Positions 8,304-21,112 of a stretch of 64,000 nucleotides of DNA are shown here, piece by piece. Below the pieces are notes generated by a model that searched no databases, had not been told where the DNA came from, and was given only the letters and a program-made list of their open reading frames with translations. Each line of letters starts with the position of its first letter. The stretch's first letter is position 1. Position numbers and translations under genes: made by a program. The stretch is from Hevea brasiliensis (lineage: Eukaryota; Streptophyta; Magnoliopsida; Malpighiales; Euphorbiaceae). Location of the stretch: the NCBI RefSeq assembly GCF_030052815.1, contig NC_079498.1, forward strand, positions 79,036,992-79,100,991. The letters are read 5' to 3'.

Positions 8304-10821
8304 GCCGTTGCCGACCCCAGGACCACAGGGAACCCTCAGAATCTAATTTTGAGACATGAATAAAGGTTTATTGAAATGTAATTGACACTAGAAATATCAA
8401 AGAAAAAATTAATAGATTAGTACAAAGAAAAACGAAAAATCGAGAAACAGACAAAAATCGGTGTTACCGAAAAATCGGGAATATAACCCGAAGTGGGGCA
8501 TTTTGGTCAATTGACACCTAGAGTTGCCTTTTGACCTCAATATCCATTAAAAATAAATGATATTACACTTTAGAAATGTCATGAAAAATTAAATTATGAT
8601 ACATTATGTAAATTGTGAAAGAAAAGAGGTAAATGTGTAAATAAAGGAACCTTAACCTAATTAAAGATTAAACAAATCATTAGTGCTCCATTAACTATAT
8701 TATAAACAACATAAAATAAACTTTAGTGGGCAGAATTGGGTCATCTTCAACCTTGGGAGAAGCTTGCCGAATTGATCCTCTCAAAGTCCTCCATGGCCAC
8801 CATGCATGAAGCTTTCTCTCTCCATCATCAAGCCATCCTTTCCACTTCTTTCCTTCATTAAAGCTTGCCTATTCACCTTGGGGAAGATATTGGCAACAAG
8901 AAAAACCAGATTTGGTGAAGTTTTGATAAGCATCAAAAGTTGTAAGTGTCCAAAATCCCTCCCTTACTTTAGTAAAGCTTGTGTTTAGGTTGAGGTGAGT
9001 GTTTTGGTGAAGAGAAATGAAAGAAATAGTGAGAAATGGACTTGTCCATTTTTGGGCAGCCATGAACCTTTGTTGAGCTTGAGTTATTTTTACTTCTAAT
9101 GAATGAAAATGAAGGTTGATTAATTCAAATGAAAGTTATAGTAAGTTTGTGCATAAGTATGTACATGTAGTGTTTAGATTAAAGGTGTGAAATGGAACCT
9201 TGAAGCCTTGAGCAAACTGCCATGTTTGGCAGCCCCTAATAGCATGAATTTGTGTGTGAATATATGGTTATTAATGATATATGTTAATGTCAATTTGTGG
9301 GCAGCAAGTGTAAGTGATGTTGAAGTATGAATATGTTGAAGTATATGTGTAATATTAACATTGAAGTATGTTGAATTTTGGTGGAAGTGAATGTTGAACT
9401 TAATGATGGATTGTGTGCATTGAGCACTTGAACATTCTGCCCAGAATTGTTGCTGAAATTGTGTACAATATATGTATAGAAGTGTTGTTGATTGAATATT
9501 GTAGTAATGAGGAGGAGAAGGAACATTAAATTGGGAGTGTATGAGCTTTGTGCAGGTTGTGTATTGAAGGCAGCACCTAAATGAGGCCATAAGTGCCAAA
9601 CTATGAACCCAATTGGTATGAGGGCAATATGGGGTGAAACTAGACACCAAATAGGCCAACTTTCATGTAGAAAGGTTGCCAAAATTCTGCTTAGAAACTG
9701 ACCTTAAAAAGTGACCAAATCCGGATTAGTGCATTTAAGGCCTGAAAACTGACCATTTGGGCAGCAGTTAGTGTTTAGGCCATAACTCACTCAAAACAGG
9801 TCCAATTGACTTGAAATTTTGACCATGAATAGTTAAGACCTATATCTACAAGTCTTACGAAGACACCAAAGCCCAGAAATTACCAGAACCAAGTCAAATG
9901 GCTTGCATAAGTTCGGGCACAAAAATTGCCGAACCAAAAGTGACCTAAAAATTGACCAAACTGTGCACTAAAAGTGCAATCTGTCCAGCTTTAGCAAATT
10001 GACCATATCTTGGTCTACACAACTCGGAATGACCTGAAATTTTGCCCCGCGTGCAATAAGACATAGAGCTACAATTTTTCTTCTTTGACCAGAAGCTAAA
10101 AACCAAAGGAAATAGGACTTTCAACTAGACCAATCTAGCATACAAAAATTGAGAATTTGACATTTTGCATACAATGATGCTTGAAGCATTTTGGCAATGA
10201 ATGCCAACTTGTAAAAATGGTAAATTGCACTATATTGGCAGCATATTGAGATATAAATTGTGACATATTGATGCTAGAAACAACTTGTCCATATTACCTA
10301 AAAAGGTCAACATATGCATTGACTTGTGAATTATATAATAGTTAGAAAACTCCAAAAATTGAAGAATTAAACAATTAATTAATAATGTGCCCTAGTTTGC
10401 CTAGTTGACTAGTATGGATAGGTTGGCATGCCAATAGGATTCTGACAGCTGTTCTGTAAATGGCTTCATGCCATACTGTGTTTTTACGGCTTATTATGCC
10501 GCACTGTGACTTTAATAGCCTACGACTATACTTATTGTGTATTTATTTTTGGCTTATCGCCAGATTGACTATATGGCTTCTTAGCCACACTACTTGCACA
10601 CCGGGAGACACCTTGTGACCGATGGTGTGACGGCCCGAGGTACTAGGTACCCAGTGCCAGTATATCCGTTTATCCAATCTGGTAAGTATATAGGCTACAC
10701 GGGCAGTAATTCAAGTATTATTAAATTTAAATACCTAAATCCAGTCTACTGACATACATCACCACCAAAAATTTGTAAACACTTTATTTACTTTATTTTA
10801 GTGTATATTTCTTTATATTTG

Positions 10822-10869
10822 GCACCACTAAGCAAAATTACTTAGCGCGTTGCTTTTGTAACGCGTAGG
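10822..10869 (+). other. Twin hairpin of LTR-C
   Basis: Hairpin 1: CTAAG with CTTAG (10828-10845). Hairpin 2: CGCGTT with AACGCG (10846-10865), a perfect 6-bp stem. TATA-like runs lie at 10804-10820. Confidence 0.7.
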
Positions 10870-13827
10870 TATTGGAGATACAGCTGGGGAGCCCAGTAGA
10901 CCTACGACCGGGTGAGACATCAGATCTGCACAGGAGTCCAGAGTCATCTGCACTGCATTGCATACATGGTAGGACTTAGGATATCTTGTATTTCGTACTT
11001 TTGTTGTATATTTGAAATTCAGCCCTGTATTTTATAATGTTATGAAAGCTCTAAAGTTTGTAATATTTTGTACATATTAGATAACATGGAGATTTTCTGT
11101 ATATATTTAAATTATTATGGACTGTATTATGGAACTGTTTAATGACTGTAAAAGTCTATTGACTTTACTGAGAAATAGAGATTGTGAAATATATGAGATT
11201 TTGATATCATAATATTAAACTGTTTTCATCAGGTTTGGAAAGACAGTTTGTCCTAAATATAGACGGCACCTTGCCAAATTTTTATTACCAGTCTTGAAAC
11301 ACTAATTTTAACAAAGTATGACAATAGTATCAGCATGATATGAATATTACATAAAAGACTTCTTAAAATTAAATTGAGTTCAAGAAATGAGATAATAATA
11401 GACTAGGTGTTTTGGCACGCCATGTAGCACGCCTTGCTCGGCTATACTGTAGACGGGTGAGGGGTGTTACACTACACCACTTGGGCAGTAGATTGGCAGC
11501 AAGAAGATCAAGTTTAGTCAAGGTTTTGAAGAGTTTCCAAAGTGGTAAGTTTGTGTTTTTGGTTAGTGCTTCATTAAAGTTAATAAGGAGGTTATGGGTA
11601 CTTGAATTGTGGAAAGAATTTTGGAGTTTGATGTTCTAAGGGAGATGTTGAATTTTGGCAGCCATGGAAACTCCTTAAGGGCAATTTATTCTTGCTTGTA
11701 AATGGTAGATTAAAGGGTTGATTATGTGTTTATATGTGTAGGAATAAATTGGGTGATGTATACTTATTATATGTGAATGTGTATTGAAATTTGAAGCTTG
11801 GAAATTAATGGAGTGTGATGTATGAATTGGCAGCTTGCATTGTGAACCAAAAAAATGTTATTTCATGGGTTGGTTTATGAAATTACATGGTTGAATTACG
11901 GTGCTTGCTATGGCAGATTGTATATGTGTACAAGGATTTGAGTTTAGGCATATAAATGAGCTTGTTATGTAGTTAAATTGTGTGTAACTTGGACTTGGTA
12001 AATTCTGCACTTTATGGTGTATGTTGAATGTAATTGTAAGCTGCCAAAATGACCTATAATATGTTGTGAATTATGTTTAGGTTATGGTACAACCAGAATT
12101 GGCTTGAATGCTGAGTTTGGTAAGTGTTAAAAGTAATCCTTGATGTGTATGAAGAAAATACAATAAGGCAGTTTGTGTTTTGGGCCTAGAACCTTAAGAG
12201 TGTGGCTCCAATTGGTATGAAACCAATTGGAGGTGAAATTAGGCACAAAATGTGCCAACTTTCATGAAGGAAGCTTGCTAAAATTCTGCTTGTAAGGTAA
12301 CTTGAAGAGTGACCAAATCCGGATTAAGTGCAAATAAGGCCTGAAAATTAACCATTTGGGCAGCAGTTAGTGTTTAGGCCATAACTCACTCAAAACAGGT
12401 CTAATTGACCTGAAATTTTGATCATGAATAGTTAAGACCCATATCTACAAGTCTTATGAAGACACCAAAGTCCAGAAATGACCATAAGCAAGTCAAAAAG
12501 CCGAACCAAAATTGACCTAAAATGACCTAAAGTGACCAATTTTGATGCACTTTGACCAGCAATAGTAAAATGACCATAACTTGGTCTACATAACTCAGAA
12601 TGACCTGAAATTTTGCCCCGCGTGCAATAAGATATAGATCTACAAGTTTGTAGTTTTGACCAAAACCCGAAAACCGAGAGAACTAGGTCGTCCGGCTAGG
12701 TCAAACTAGTATCCTAGAATCCAGTAAATTGCAAGAAAATGCAAGATACATGGAAAAGGAACTTGGTAATATGTACCAACCCTAAAAGGCTATCGAATGT
12801 GACATGTTAGTAACATTAAAACCTAATTTACCTAGAACGCATCGAGGGTCGACATATTAGGTTGACTAAGCAAATAATAGAATTTAGTGAATTAATTATC
12901 AAGCATTATCGTTAGAGACAGTTTAATTAAGTACTGAAACACTTCAAATTGTGTTTCTCAGTTAGCAAAGACTCAGGGAAAGGGAAGGAAACACTGAGTT
13001 AAGACCAGGAGACAGTTATCAGAGGTTTGTGCACAACAATTCATTCTTTTGAAATTTTCAATTGAAATAAATTATGACTATTTGAATATTATTGTTTTCA
13101 ATTATGGAAATGTGTTTGAATGGATACTTATTGCTTGAAAAGCATTGTAAATGATTTGAAACTGTGGAAAAAATTATTTAGTGTGATTTGTGAAAATTAA
13201 AGTTACTTATGAATTATGTTGCCATTTTGTGAATGAAATTATGACTTTGGAAATTTATTGGATTCTCATGAATCATTTGAATAAAATGTTTGGAATTGAT
13301 TTTGTGTTCACACTTAGCATGACAGTATCGTATCATTCCTTCTCCATTTATGGGGTTGTGATCATTTATTTTCCTTCTCCATTTATGGAGTCGTGATCGT
13401 TTATTTTTCTCCCTCTCTGGTTTACCAGTTGAGGTGATCGAATGAGTACTCATTATATAGCTAGCTTCCTTCCTCATTGATTTTGATTAGTGGGGTCGTG
13501 ATTGCTTTGTCGTGGTGTACAACGCGGCATTGATCGGAAATTTTGTGTCATGGCTTAAGTTGTGAATGAATTGGCAACACTGTGTTCTTAAATTATTCGA
13601 CTAAATTGTGTTATTATGAGCTTTGATAATTTGTGAAATGGAGTTTAAATTCTTACTGACATTCATTATCTTTTGAATTTAACTATGTTTTGATCACTGA
13701 GATTTATTGTGATATTGTGTTAAATTCCTTATGACATTCATTGTCTCGAATTTAACTATGGTTTTATGTATCCATCATTTATATGATTTATAAATTGTGA
13801 TTTAAAGTTGTATTTGGTTAATGTTGT

Positions 13828-13873
13828 GCACCACTGAGACATTGTCTCAGCGATAGCTTTCCATTGCTGTCGC
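13828..13873 (+). other. Twin hairpin of LTR-A
   Basis: Hairpin 1: CTGAGAC with GTCTCAG, 7 bp, loop ATT. Hairpin 2: GCGATAGC with GCTGTCGC, 8 bp with one wobble pair. The stem sequences differ from LTR-C yet still pair. Confidence 0.75.
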
Positions 13874-14479
13874 AGGTAGACAGACGGACAGGGCAACAGA
13901 CTAGGCTGCTAGTACATTCAGCGAGAGAATCATCGGGTATATTGAGTATACCACATTTTGCATTTTGTACTGTAATGTATGTTTACTGTATGTATATATT
14001 GTTCTTGGTTTTGAGCAGTTGTAAATTAAAATTATACATTGAAGTTGTAAAGTAAATTATGAGTTATTTTGACTTGTAAAATTTGTATTATATTTCTTTT
14101 ATCTCAGTCTTTGAAAAATTATTGTGGATTTGAGTTGAAAAACATATTGTGTTGAATTATGCTGGAGTTTGAGATTGAGGAATATATTTAAAGTGCTTTT
14201 ACAGGTTTTCTGAAGAACTGTTTTATCCAAAATACAGATGGCACTCTGCCAAAATTTTTACAGAAATCACTAATAGTCCAAATGAGTTAGCTGTTTCACT
14301 TCAGTTCAAAAAGTTTTTTTTTTAACACCTGTAAATTGTGCTCATCACTGTAAAAAGAAGTAAGAAAAGTTTTAAAATCCCTTGTAGTGTATTTAATGGG
14401 TTATCAGTAGACGAAGTTGGTAATTCATTAGGTATACTACGGGATCATGTTATGCCTTACAGAGGGGTAGGGTGTGACA

Positions 14480-15045
14480 TATCGAATACTTAGGGAATGA
14501 AGTTTGTTAACCTTAAACACTAGAATTGTAAACTTAAAATGAAATGATTTATTTGAAACAATTCTGGAATTAAGATTTCACACTTGAATCTTACTAGGGA
14601 TGTTATCTCGTTTATTTATTGAATTGAGGATCGTTTTCCTTGATGGAAATCAGTCCTAAGTTATCCTAAATCCTCTCTCAAGGCACCTATGGTGTATTCT
14701 AATTAACTCAAACCCTACTTTCGTGGTGATCAAATTAATTAAAATCCTTTAAGATTTTTAACCAATTTTGAAGTTCCACAAATATTTCAGCCTATGTCTA
14801 GGTCAGAATTCCTAGGTTTAAGATCTTGATTTTCTGATATTAATCTTCACCTTTCAGTCCTTCAATTAACATCTACAATCATGGCTAAGTGGGTACCAGT
14901 ATATAGCATGCATTAAGATCATAAGAAATTAAATCAAGGAACAAATCTCAAATCCAATAAATAAAACTTAGTGTTCATTTATAATAATAATTACAAGCAT
15001 TACTCTCCTAAATCTAGAATAAGAAAACTACTCACTCATGGTGAG
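14480..15045 (+). mobile_element. Unclassified non-coding element, right half
   Basis: Resumes after solo LTR-A with TATCGAATACTTAGGGAATG and runs AT-rich without ORFs until G4 begins; GTGAG (15041-15045) is the left flank of G4. Phrases such as CTCAAGGCACCTATGGTG suggest part of the same large element as 7072-7267. No terminal end is visible here. Confidence 0.5.
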
Positions 15046-15675
15046 TGTCACACCCTACTCCTCCATAAGGTATAACATGATCCCTTAGTACACCTAACGA
15101 ATTACCGTACTTCGCCTATCGGTAACCCATTAAATATACTACAAGGGATTTTAAAACAATTTTTATTCATTTTTAAGCTGGTGAGTAAATTTTTTTCACA
15201 AATATTAAAAACTTTTAATTGACATTAAGTCACAAATCAAATTTTTGGATATTTAAAACTACCACAATTTTTATAAAAATTCCGGCAGAGTACCGGCTGT
15301 ATTTTGAGAAAACAGTTCTTCAAAACCTGAAAAGAAACACACTTCCAATAATTTTACTCAACCATAACTCCAATACAAATCCATTTCATCTCACAATCTC
15401 ATACACAAAATACAAAAATTTAGTTATTTACATTAATTACAAAACTCAGAAATAAATTTGAATATCACAATAATTTGCATTTTAATTACATACCCAAAAT
15501 AATATTACAAAAGTTTTTGTGCAACTGCTCAAACAATTTACATATATATAATTACATACATACATCAAAATTTAATGTAGGGTATACCTCTAATATACTC
15601 GAAGTTAATCCCAATGAGTCTTTAAGGCGCAGCTACCTGCAATCTCACTCGGCTGCTCTATCTTTACTTTCACTT

Positions 15676-15720
15676 GTGACAGCATACAAAGTTATCACTG
15701 AGTGGTGAACTCAGTGGTGC
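15676..15720 (-). other. Twin hairpin of the G4 LTR
   Basis: Minus strand: hairpin 1 CTGAGT with ACTCAG; hairpin 2 GTGATA with TGTCAC. The outer pair of hairpin 2 is G-C then T-A where other copies have G-C then C-G, a compensating change on both sides. Confidence 0.7.
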
Positions 15721-18696
15721 ATAACCATGATTTAAAACATGATATACAATACCTTACTAAAATTTTAACAAAGAATTTGGAAATCTTGAAATTCAATTAA
15801 AATTCCAAAAATCAAAATATTCATTGCCAATAAAATAAATCATTTGTTAAAATGACTCTACTCAAGAATTTCAATTTATCTAATCATAACTGAACATTGA
15901 AAGTAATTCCAGTAATTTATGGAAACAAATTTTAATTTTAATTTCAATAAAATCAAATATACATAAATCTTAATTGAAATCATAATTCTTTTCTATTCAA
16001 AAATCATTCTTTATCTCACTAACTCTACAAGACTAATCCGAAAGAGCCATCTTCGGGGCGATTCTAACTCCCTATGATCGGGGAGGTCGAATCGGGATTC
16101 TAACTCCCTATGGTCGGGGAGGTCGAATCATTGTGCACAGTACACAACACAATAATGAAACTTTCGAAAGGGCCAACGAAAAACTTAGATCTAACCTCTA
16201 ATAAGAGGAGAATCTAAGCCTGTGCACATACCATGGTATTCAAAACAAAACAAAGCTAACTCCATTGTCTCCTCAACAAATAAGGGAGACGGGTAATAAC
16301 CTAGTCAAGCATCTATAGTGAGATATAAAACAATATCATGAATTTCTTTGTCCTTTTTGGGAGCATAAATCACAACACAATTTAATTCAAAGTCAATTCT
16401 AATATCTAATAATTTTTATACTCATCACAATTCAAAACATAAATTTGTATTTTTCCATGCAAATCCCATTCATTAATAAATTTTCAAAACTGAACTCATT
16501 CAATTCATATCTAAGATAAAATCATAACTTAATCATTTTCCCACAACTAAACTCATTTATACTATAACACATTTCAATAATCATTGAAATAAATTTAATA
16601 ATTGGTAAACATAATAAATAAAGAACATAAAATCATTTACTCTAATTAGATATGCAAAACATTAGCAATTTAAAACTAGTTGTGCACAAACCTCTTTTGT
16701 CAACTCAGTTTACTCAAACTTTCATTTCTCCTTCAAAGATCCCTTTCTAACTGAAACACATAAATTTAAAGTGCTTCGGTATCCATTTCTAATACTTAAA
16801 TTCTAACAATTTCTTTGCAGACTTATCCTACCTATTACGGTTTATAAATTTTGGCTATTTTATATTTTTGTGTATGGTGGCACTATTTAAGTCAAAATAT
16901 TGACTTTTCTATTCTTAATAGGTTTATTAGTTCTAATTGCACCCATATATCACATTTTGGGTGTCAATTTTGTTGGCATTGATCGCCAATTCAATTTCTA
17001 AGTCTCCTAAGAGAAATTACAATTTTTCAGTTTTAGTCCCCTGTTTTCTACTGTTCCATTGGTCTAGTTACTGTGAGAATTTGGCTAAGTATCCTTCATC
17101 AAAGTTGTTCCTTTTTATCTTAGCTTTAATTCCCTTTTTGAATCACTCCATTTGGAGTTTTGTATCCCAAGTTATGCCTATTTTTCTAAGGCTGGCCGGA
17201 TTTGGTGCTACCCAGAATTCTGGGCATTTTCTGGATACTGGCAGTTTTAGTGTGCTGATTGCAGGTGACTTTTTGGATAGGTTATGGCCAGAATTTGGGT
17301 TTGTGTTCTTCATAAAAGTTGTAGGACTATGTCTTAGCTTTCCATTAGTATAAGATTCAGGTCATTTGGACTTTCCTAGACCAAGTTATGGTCATTTAAG
17401 CAACTATTGTTCATTTGATCATTTTTGTATAGGGCAGTGTGCCCAAATCCAGATTTGGCCTAATTGTTCACTAAGTTATGGTCATTTTCTGGGCATGATT
17501 CCTAAATGAAAAATGGTCCATTTTGTGTCTAGTTTCATTCCCAATCATCCTCACACCAATTGGGTTGGTAAATTTTCAGTTTTAGTCCCTGAAAGGGACC
17601 TAGGTCAAGCTATTAGCGTACTGACCCTAACCAATCCGAATTGTAACTTGGTTCTATCAATTCACACACATCACTAATGGTCTCAATTGACCATTTCTAA
17701 CCCTCATTAAGATCATTTGCATCCATTGACCATTTTCTATAATTTTTCTCCCAAACCTTAAGTGCCAAGAACCCTAATTTTAGCATATGTTTTAATTGAT
17801 GCACTTAAAGTAGATATTCAACTTCTACACATTCAATCAAGCCTAATTACATGTTTAATGCACATAACCATCATCAAAACCCTAAGGGACTCTGTCTGGT
17901 CGAAATTCATGGTTTACCAAGACATGCATAATTTTTGTAATTGCTAAATTTAAATCCTCATCTTCAAGTTCACTTCCATGCATACATAACTAAATTAACT
18001 TAAAAGAAAGCTTATCTCAATGAAGTTTTTCTATCTTCTTCAATTCTTCAATCTTCTTTTTCTTTTTCACTTTCAATCGTCAAATCAAGACCCAAGAGCA
18101 AGTTTTGACCAAGGAAACATCAAAATCTATGGCTGAATTTTTGGTTTAAAAAGCTTTAAAATAAGCTTTCATGGTGGGAAAATGGAAGAGATGAGAGAGA
18201 GAAAAGAGAGAGGGGTGGCACATATTGGAGAAGAAGAACAAAAATTGATTTTTCTTTTAATTTTGTTATTTTTATGTATATTTATCCCAACATTGACTTA
18301 GTCAATTTAATTAATTAAAGTATAATTAATTATGACCTCATTTGGCATCATCATGATGATGTCGTTAATCCTTTATTCTCTTTTCTTTTCTTTTTCCTTT
18401 ATTTTTCCATTCTCCTTTAATTTAATTCTATATTTCCAAAATTTCATTTTTTTTAATTTTATTGGACAGTTAGGTCAGGAGTCACCTCTAGGGGTGAATT
18501 GATCAATTTTCCCCTCACCGGTCTCATCCAGTTTGCAAGTTATTCGATATTTCTTTCAGATTCCTGACCTAATTATTTGACCTGCTTAAAAATTCTTTTT
18601 CGTGATTTTCTCTTTTCCACTGTGTTCGCAATAGTCCTAAGGACCGCAGCACACATTTTCCAGTTTAGAATTTGGGTTACGATTGACCTCGTAGTC

Positions 18697-18746
18697 ATTT
18701 CCCGGGAAGGTCACCCATCGCTGTGACTCCCGGCTCATTTAACTTT
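18697..18746 (-). promoter_or_regulatory. 5S-promoter-like block in the G4 LTR
   Basis: Minus strand: AAGTTAAATGAGCCGGG, GCGATGGGTGACC, then CCGGGAAAT. The middle block is perfect, box C has one change. Confidence 0.55.
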
Positions 18747-18916
18747 TTATGCTTTGTTTTTCTTCTTTATACTTAACTATTTGGCAATTATTAATTATTT
18801 GCGTTTAGGGCTTATCTAGTTGTTTTAGATGTGATTCTAATCCTCTTAATTGTCCAGACTGAAATCGGTCACTAGAACAGTAAAATTTACCAGGCTATGC
18901 AAACAGGGGTGTTACA

Positions 18917-18940
18917 ATTCTCCCCCCTTTAAAATATATT
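18917..18940 (-). other. G4 polypurine tract
   Basis: Minus strand AAGGGGGGAGAAT immediately before the 3' LTR start, the usual plus-strand primer position of LTR retrotransposons. Confidence 0.75.
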
Positions 18941-18963
18941 TCATCTTGAAATTTTACCTAGTA

Positions 18964-19060
18964 TCAGTCTCTAAACAGCTGTGGGTGCTGTCTCCTCATG
19001 TCCTCCTCTCGTTCCCAATTAGCCTCTTGGCCCGAATGATGGTTCCACAGTACTTTAGCC
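18964..19060 (-). pseudogene. G4 pol C-terminal remnant (chromodomain-like tail)
   Basis: About 30 codons on the minus strand read KVLWNHHSGQEANWEREEDM and on to a TGA at 18964-18966. This is the typical end of chromovirus pol (compare KVLWKHHNTEEATWESEERM in G1), where the integrase tail binds chromatin and guides insertion. Everything upstream of it in pol is gone. Confidence 0.75.
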
Positions 19061-19876
19061 AATACTATTTACCTAATCATTGGTCCTCTGACCATTCTAG
19101 TCAATAATCTTGCTGATATTCGTAACATTTCTTTATTACATCTGAACTAACTATTTGAATTTTCACTTCCACAACTCTTTTATCTATCAATGTTCTATAA
19201 CTTATTTTGCACTGATGTGCAATCATTACTTCCTTTTGTACTATACTATAACCTTTCGATATTCTAATTTTAGAGTTTTAAATCCCGGGTTAGGATTTTC
19301 AAACTCCTTTCCAATAAGAAAACTTTATCTTATCATAACTATACCAAAACAGATGCCATTTGTAACTATTCTTATCTTGGTACACTATCGGGTAGTATGT
19401 AGCTCTACACAATAATCTTAAGTCGGTACTGTAATCTACAGCTTACAATACAAATATCAAGAACATTGCATAGTTACTATGATACAACCCAACAGATCAA
19501 ACTTTCTTATATCTTATCTTTTTCGAATTCACTAATATCAAGAACTTATGCTGATTATAATATTCATTGACAATTACTAACAACAATATCTTTGCCCTCA
19601 TCTAGAGCAATTATATTACTATAATTTACTTTTAGGTCTTCTTGCCTTATATTAAATAGGCTCACTAATTAACTTATAATTTATTGTATACTAATAATTA
19701 CTTTTCACTGACAAACTCTTCCAAAACTAATGTCAATCACACTTATTATCGTAGTTTATATCCTAAAGGACTAGTTACTAATGCATCAAAATTTATTCCC
19801 ATGCAAAGGAATAACAACAGAACATATAATTATAACACTAACATATAAATAAGTAGTGCTGGGGGTCAAATAATAA
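19061..19876 (-). other. G4 non-coding spacer and deletion region
   Basis: No ORF of note. From about 19370 to 19860 it resembles 58480-58950 of G5 (shared phrases TCTTATCTTGG, GTAGCTCTACACA, TCGGTACTGTAATCT), so this spacer is a family feature. The segment 19061-19370 has no counterpart in G5, so the two copies have different pol deletions. Confidence 0.6.
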
Positions 19877-20573
19877 CTACTTGTTTCCTCTAAAACTTAA
19901 AAACTTACCAGCAGCTAAATCTGAAGTTTCTGCTATTTTTTTCTGGCGCATAGTGGATGCTCTAACTGATGCGCTACTATGATTGGGTGGATTCGCTGTG
20001 CTTGGATTGTGAGGAGTACCAACTCTATTTCTAGCTTGGCCCTGACCGACTATTTGTGAACTCCGAAGAGCAGATCGAGGTGCTCTAGTACAATCTCTAA
20101 CAAAGTGTCCATGTTTACCACAATTGTAGCAGGCTCCAGTGGCCTTACGACACATACCCCCGTGTAACTTGCCACATACCTCACAGACACGGATAGGGTA
20201 GGAACTTCTGATTCTTTGCCGATGGGTTCTCAACTGCTTTTGCCCTAAAGATCCGCCTCTATCAGATCCATAACCACTAGGCTCTCTAGTGTTCTTCCTT
20301 TTTCCCCAAATTACTATTAAAACTTTGGCCAGTCTGTTCCCCACTTTTTCCTTTTTCATGTAGCTCTTACGGGGGTTGGGTTTGTGCTTGGACTTGCGCT
20401 GATAGGTGATCAGCCATTTGTTGAAAGAAAGTGGCCATTTGCTAGGCCATTTGTGCGGTAATTTGTACCAGTGGAACTGGTACAGTCAGATTTTCAACAC
20501 TCTGAGGAGCTGAGGCCTCCCCTTGTGCCTCAACTGTAACTGGTTGTTCTACTAGTTTATCTCCCTCCTCCAT
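19877..20573 (-). pseudogene. G4 gag with the core domain deleted
   Basis: The minus-strand start near 20573 reads MEEGDK and an acidic, Gln-rich N-terminus with QQMA repeats, as in X gag (MEAGDR). A stop follows a QTQPP phrase near 20378; the text then jumps to KEKVGNRL and a basic linker, leaving out the whole retrotransposon gag domain that X keeps (YDKLIKYGATEFKG through SLKQGSRSVAEYE). The zinc-knuckle region is retained: CEVCGKLHGGMC and CYNCGKHGHFVRDC, a CCHC knuckle that binds RNA. The frame ends at 19877. The same junction occurs in G5. Confidence 0.8.
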
Positions 20574-20739
20574 TTCTATTCACAAAATCTTCTTTTCCAG
20601 GACAACCTTCACAAGGAGATTTCTCTTCGTCAGTTAATATTTATGATGTAAATGTACTATATGTATCAAACATTTGAGCAGTTGTAATTTCTGACAAAAT
20701 ATTTTAAATTCACAGTTCAAAATTTACTTTAAAACTATT

Positions 20740-20751
20740 GCTCTGATACCA
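20740..20751 (-). other. G4 primer-binding site
   Basis: Minus strand TGGTATCAGAGC, complementary to the 3' end of initiator tRNA-Met, just inside the 5' LTR edge at 20760. Confidence 0.85.
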
Positions 20752-21091
20752 CTAAAATATGTCACACCTGTAACACCCCTCACCCGACTACAGTGTAGCC
20801 GAGCAAAGTATGCTACATTTGGTGCCCGAGCACCTAACTTATCTTACTTTATTTCTTTAAAAATTTTTTTCTCGTTATATTTTAATATCAATTATTTTTA
20901 GACGGAGAAACCAGCAGAGTTTCTCCTATTTTATTATCAGTTGGCGTACTTCACTAGTCACCTGTTTGAAATTTTCAATAATATTTTACAATAAAAATCT
21001 CATCAATTATTCTCATAACTATCTCATAATTCACATCTCATTCATATATCTCAATTTCATATTCATTTCCATGCATTTCCATTCATGCACA

Positions 21092-21112
21092 ATATATATA
21101 TATATATATATA
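21092..21112. repeat. (TA)n microsatellite
   Basis: About ten TA dinucleotides within LTR-D; likely slippage. Confidence 0.9.

Larger units (their letters stand above)
8075..11471 (+). mobile_element. Solo LTR-C (gypsy) nested in LTR-A
   Basis: Starts TGTAACATCCCCACTGTACG and ends GACGGGTGAGGGGTGTTACA, length 3397 bp. The flanks CTGCA (8070-8074) and CTACA (11472-11476) are a 5-bp TSD with one difference. LTR-A resumes with ACCACTTGGGCAG, as in the uninterrupted copy near 50775. The long minus-strand ORFs at 9174-9682 lie in AT-rich LTR sequence without recognisable domains and are read as chance. Confidence 0.85.
7268..14479 (+). mobile_element. Solo LTR-A (gypsy), split by LTR-C
   Basis: Starts TGTAACACCCCTATGTTCGG and ends GGGGTAGGGTGTGACA. 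The flanks TATCA and TATCG are a 5-bp TSD with one change, and no internal region adjoins either end, so this is a solo LTR left by LTR-LTR recombination. Without the nested LTR-C it is about 3.8 kb. The tail has the second end type seen in the window, with GGTTATCAGTAGA and GGGATCATGTTATGCCTTAC. Small ORFs inside (for example 11412-11639 and 13190-13396) share nothing with known proteins. Confidence 0.85.
15046..18916 (-). repeat. G4 3' LTR
   Basis: On the minus strand it starts TGTAACACCCCTGTTTGC and ends GGGTGTGACA, 3871 bp, with the same end type as LTR-A. Small ORFs such as 16937-17353 and 17762-17947 (+) have no family match. Confidence 0.85.
15046..20768 (-). mobile_element. G4, internally deleted gypsy element
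   Basis: Read on the minus strand: 9-bp remnant of the 5' LTR (20760-20768), primer-binding site, partial gag, ~0.8 kb of non-coding spacer, last codons of pol, polypurine tract, 3' LTR (15046-18916). Protease, RT, RNase H and most of integrase are absent, so it could only have moved with help. The 5' LTR is interrupted after nine bases by LTR-D. The left flank GTGAG is visible, the right one is not. Confidence 0.8.

Noticed and set aside
9174..9682. Two overlapping minus-strand ORFs of 161 and 130 codons as genes
   Set aside because: They lie in LTR-C, overlap each other in two frames, are His/Thr/Leu-rich as AT-rich DNA gives, and the related LTR-C' does not keep them.
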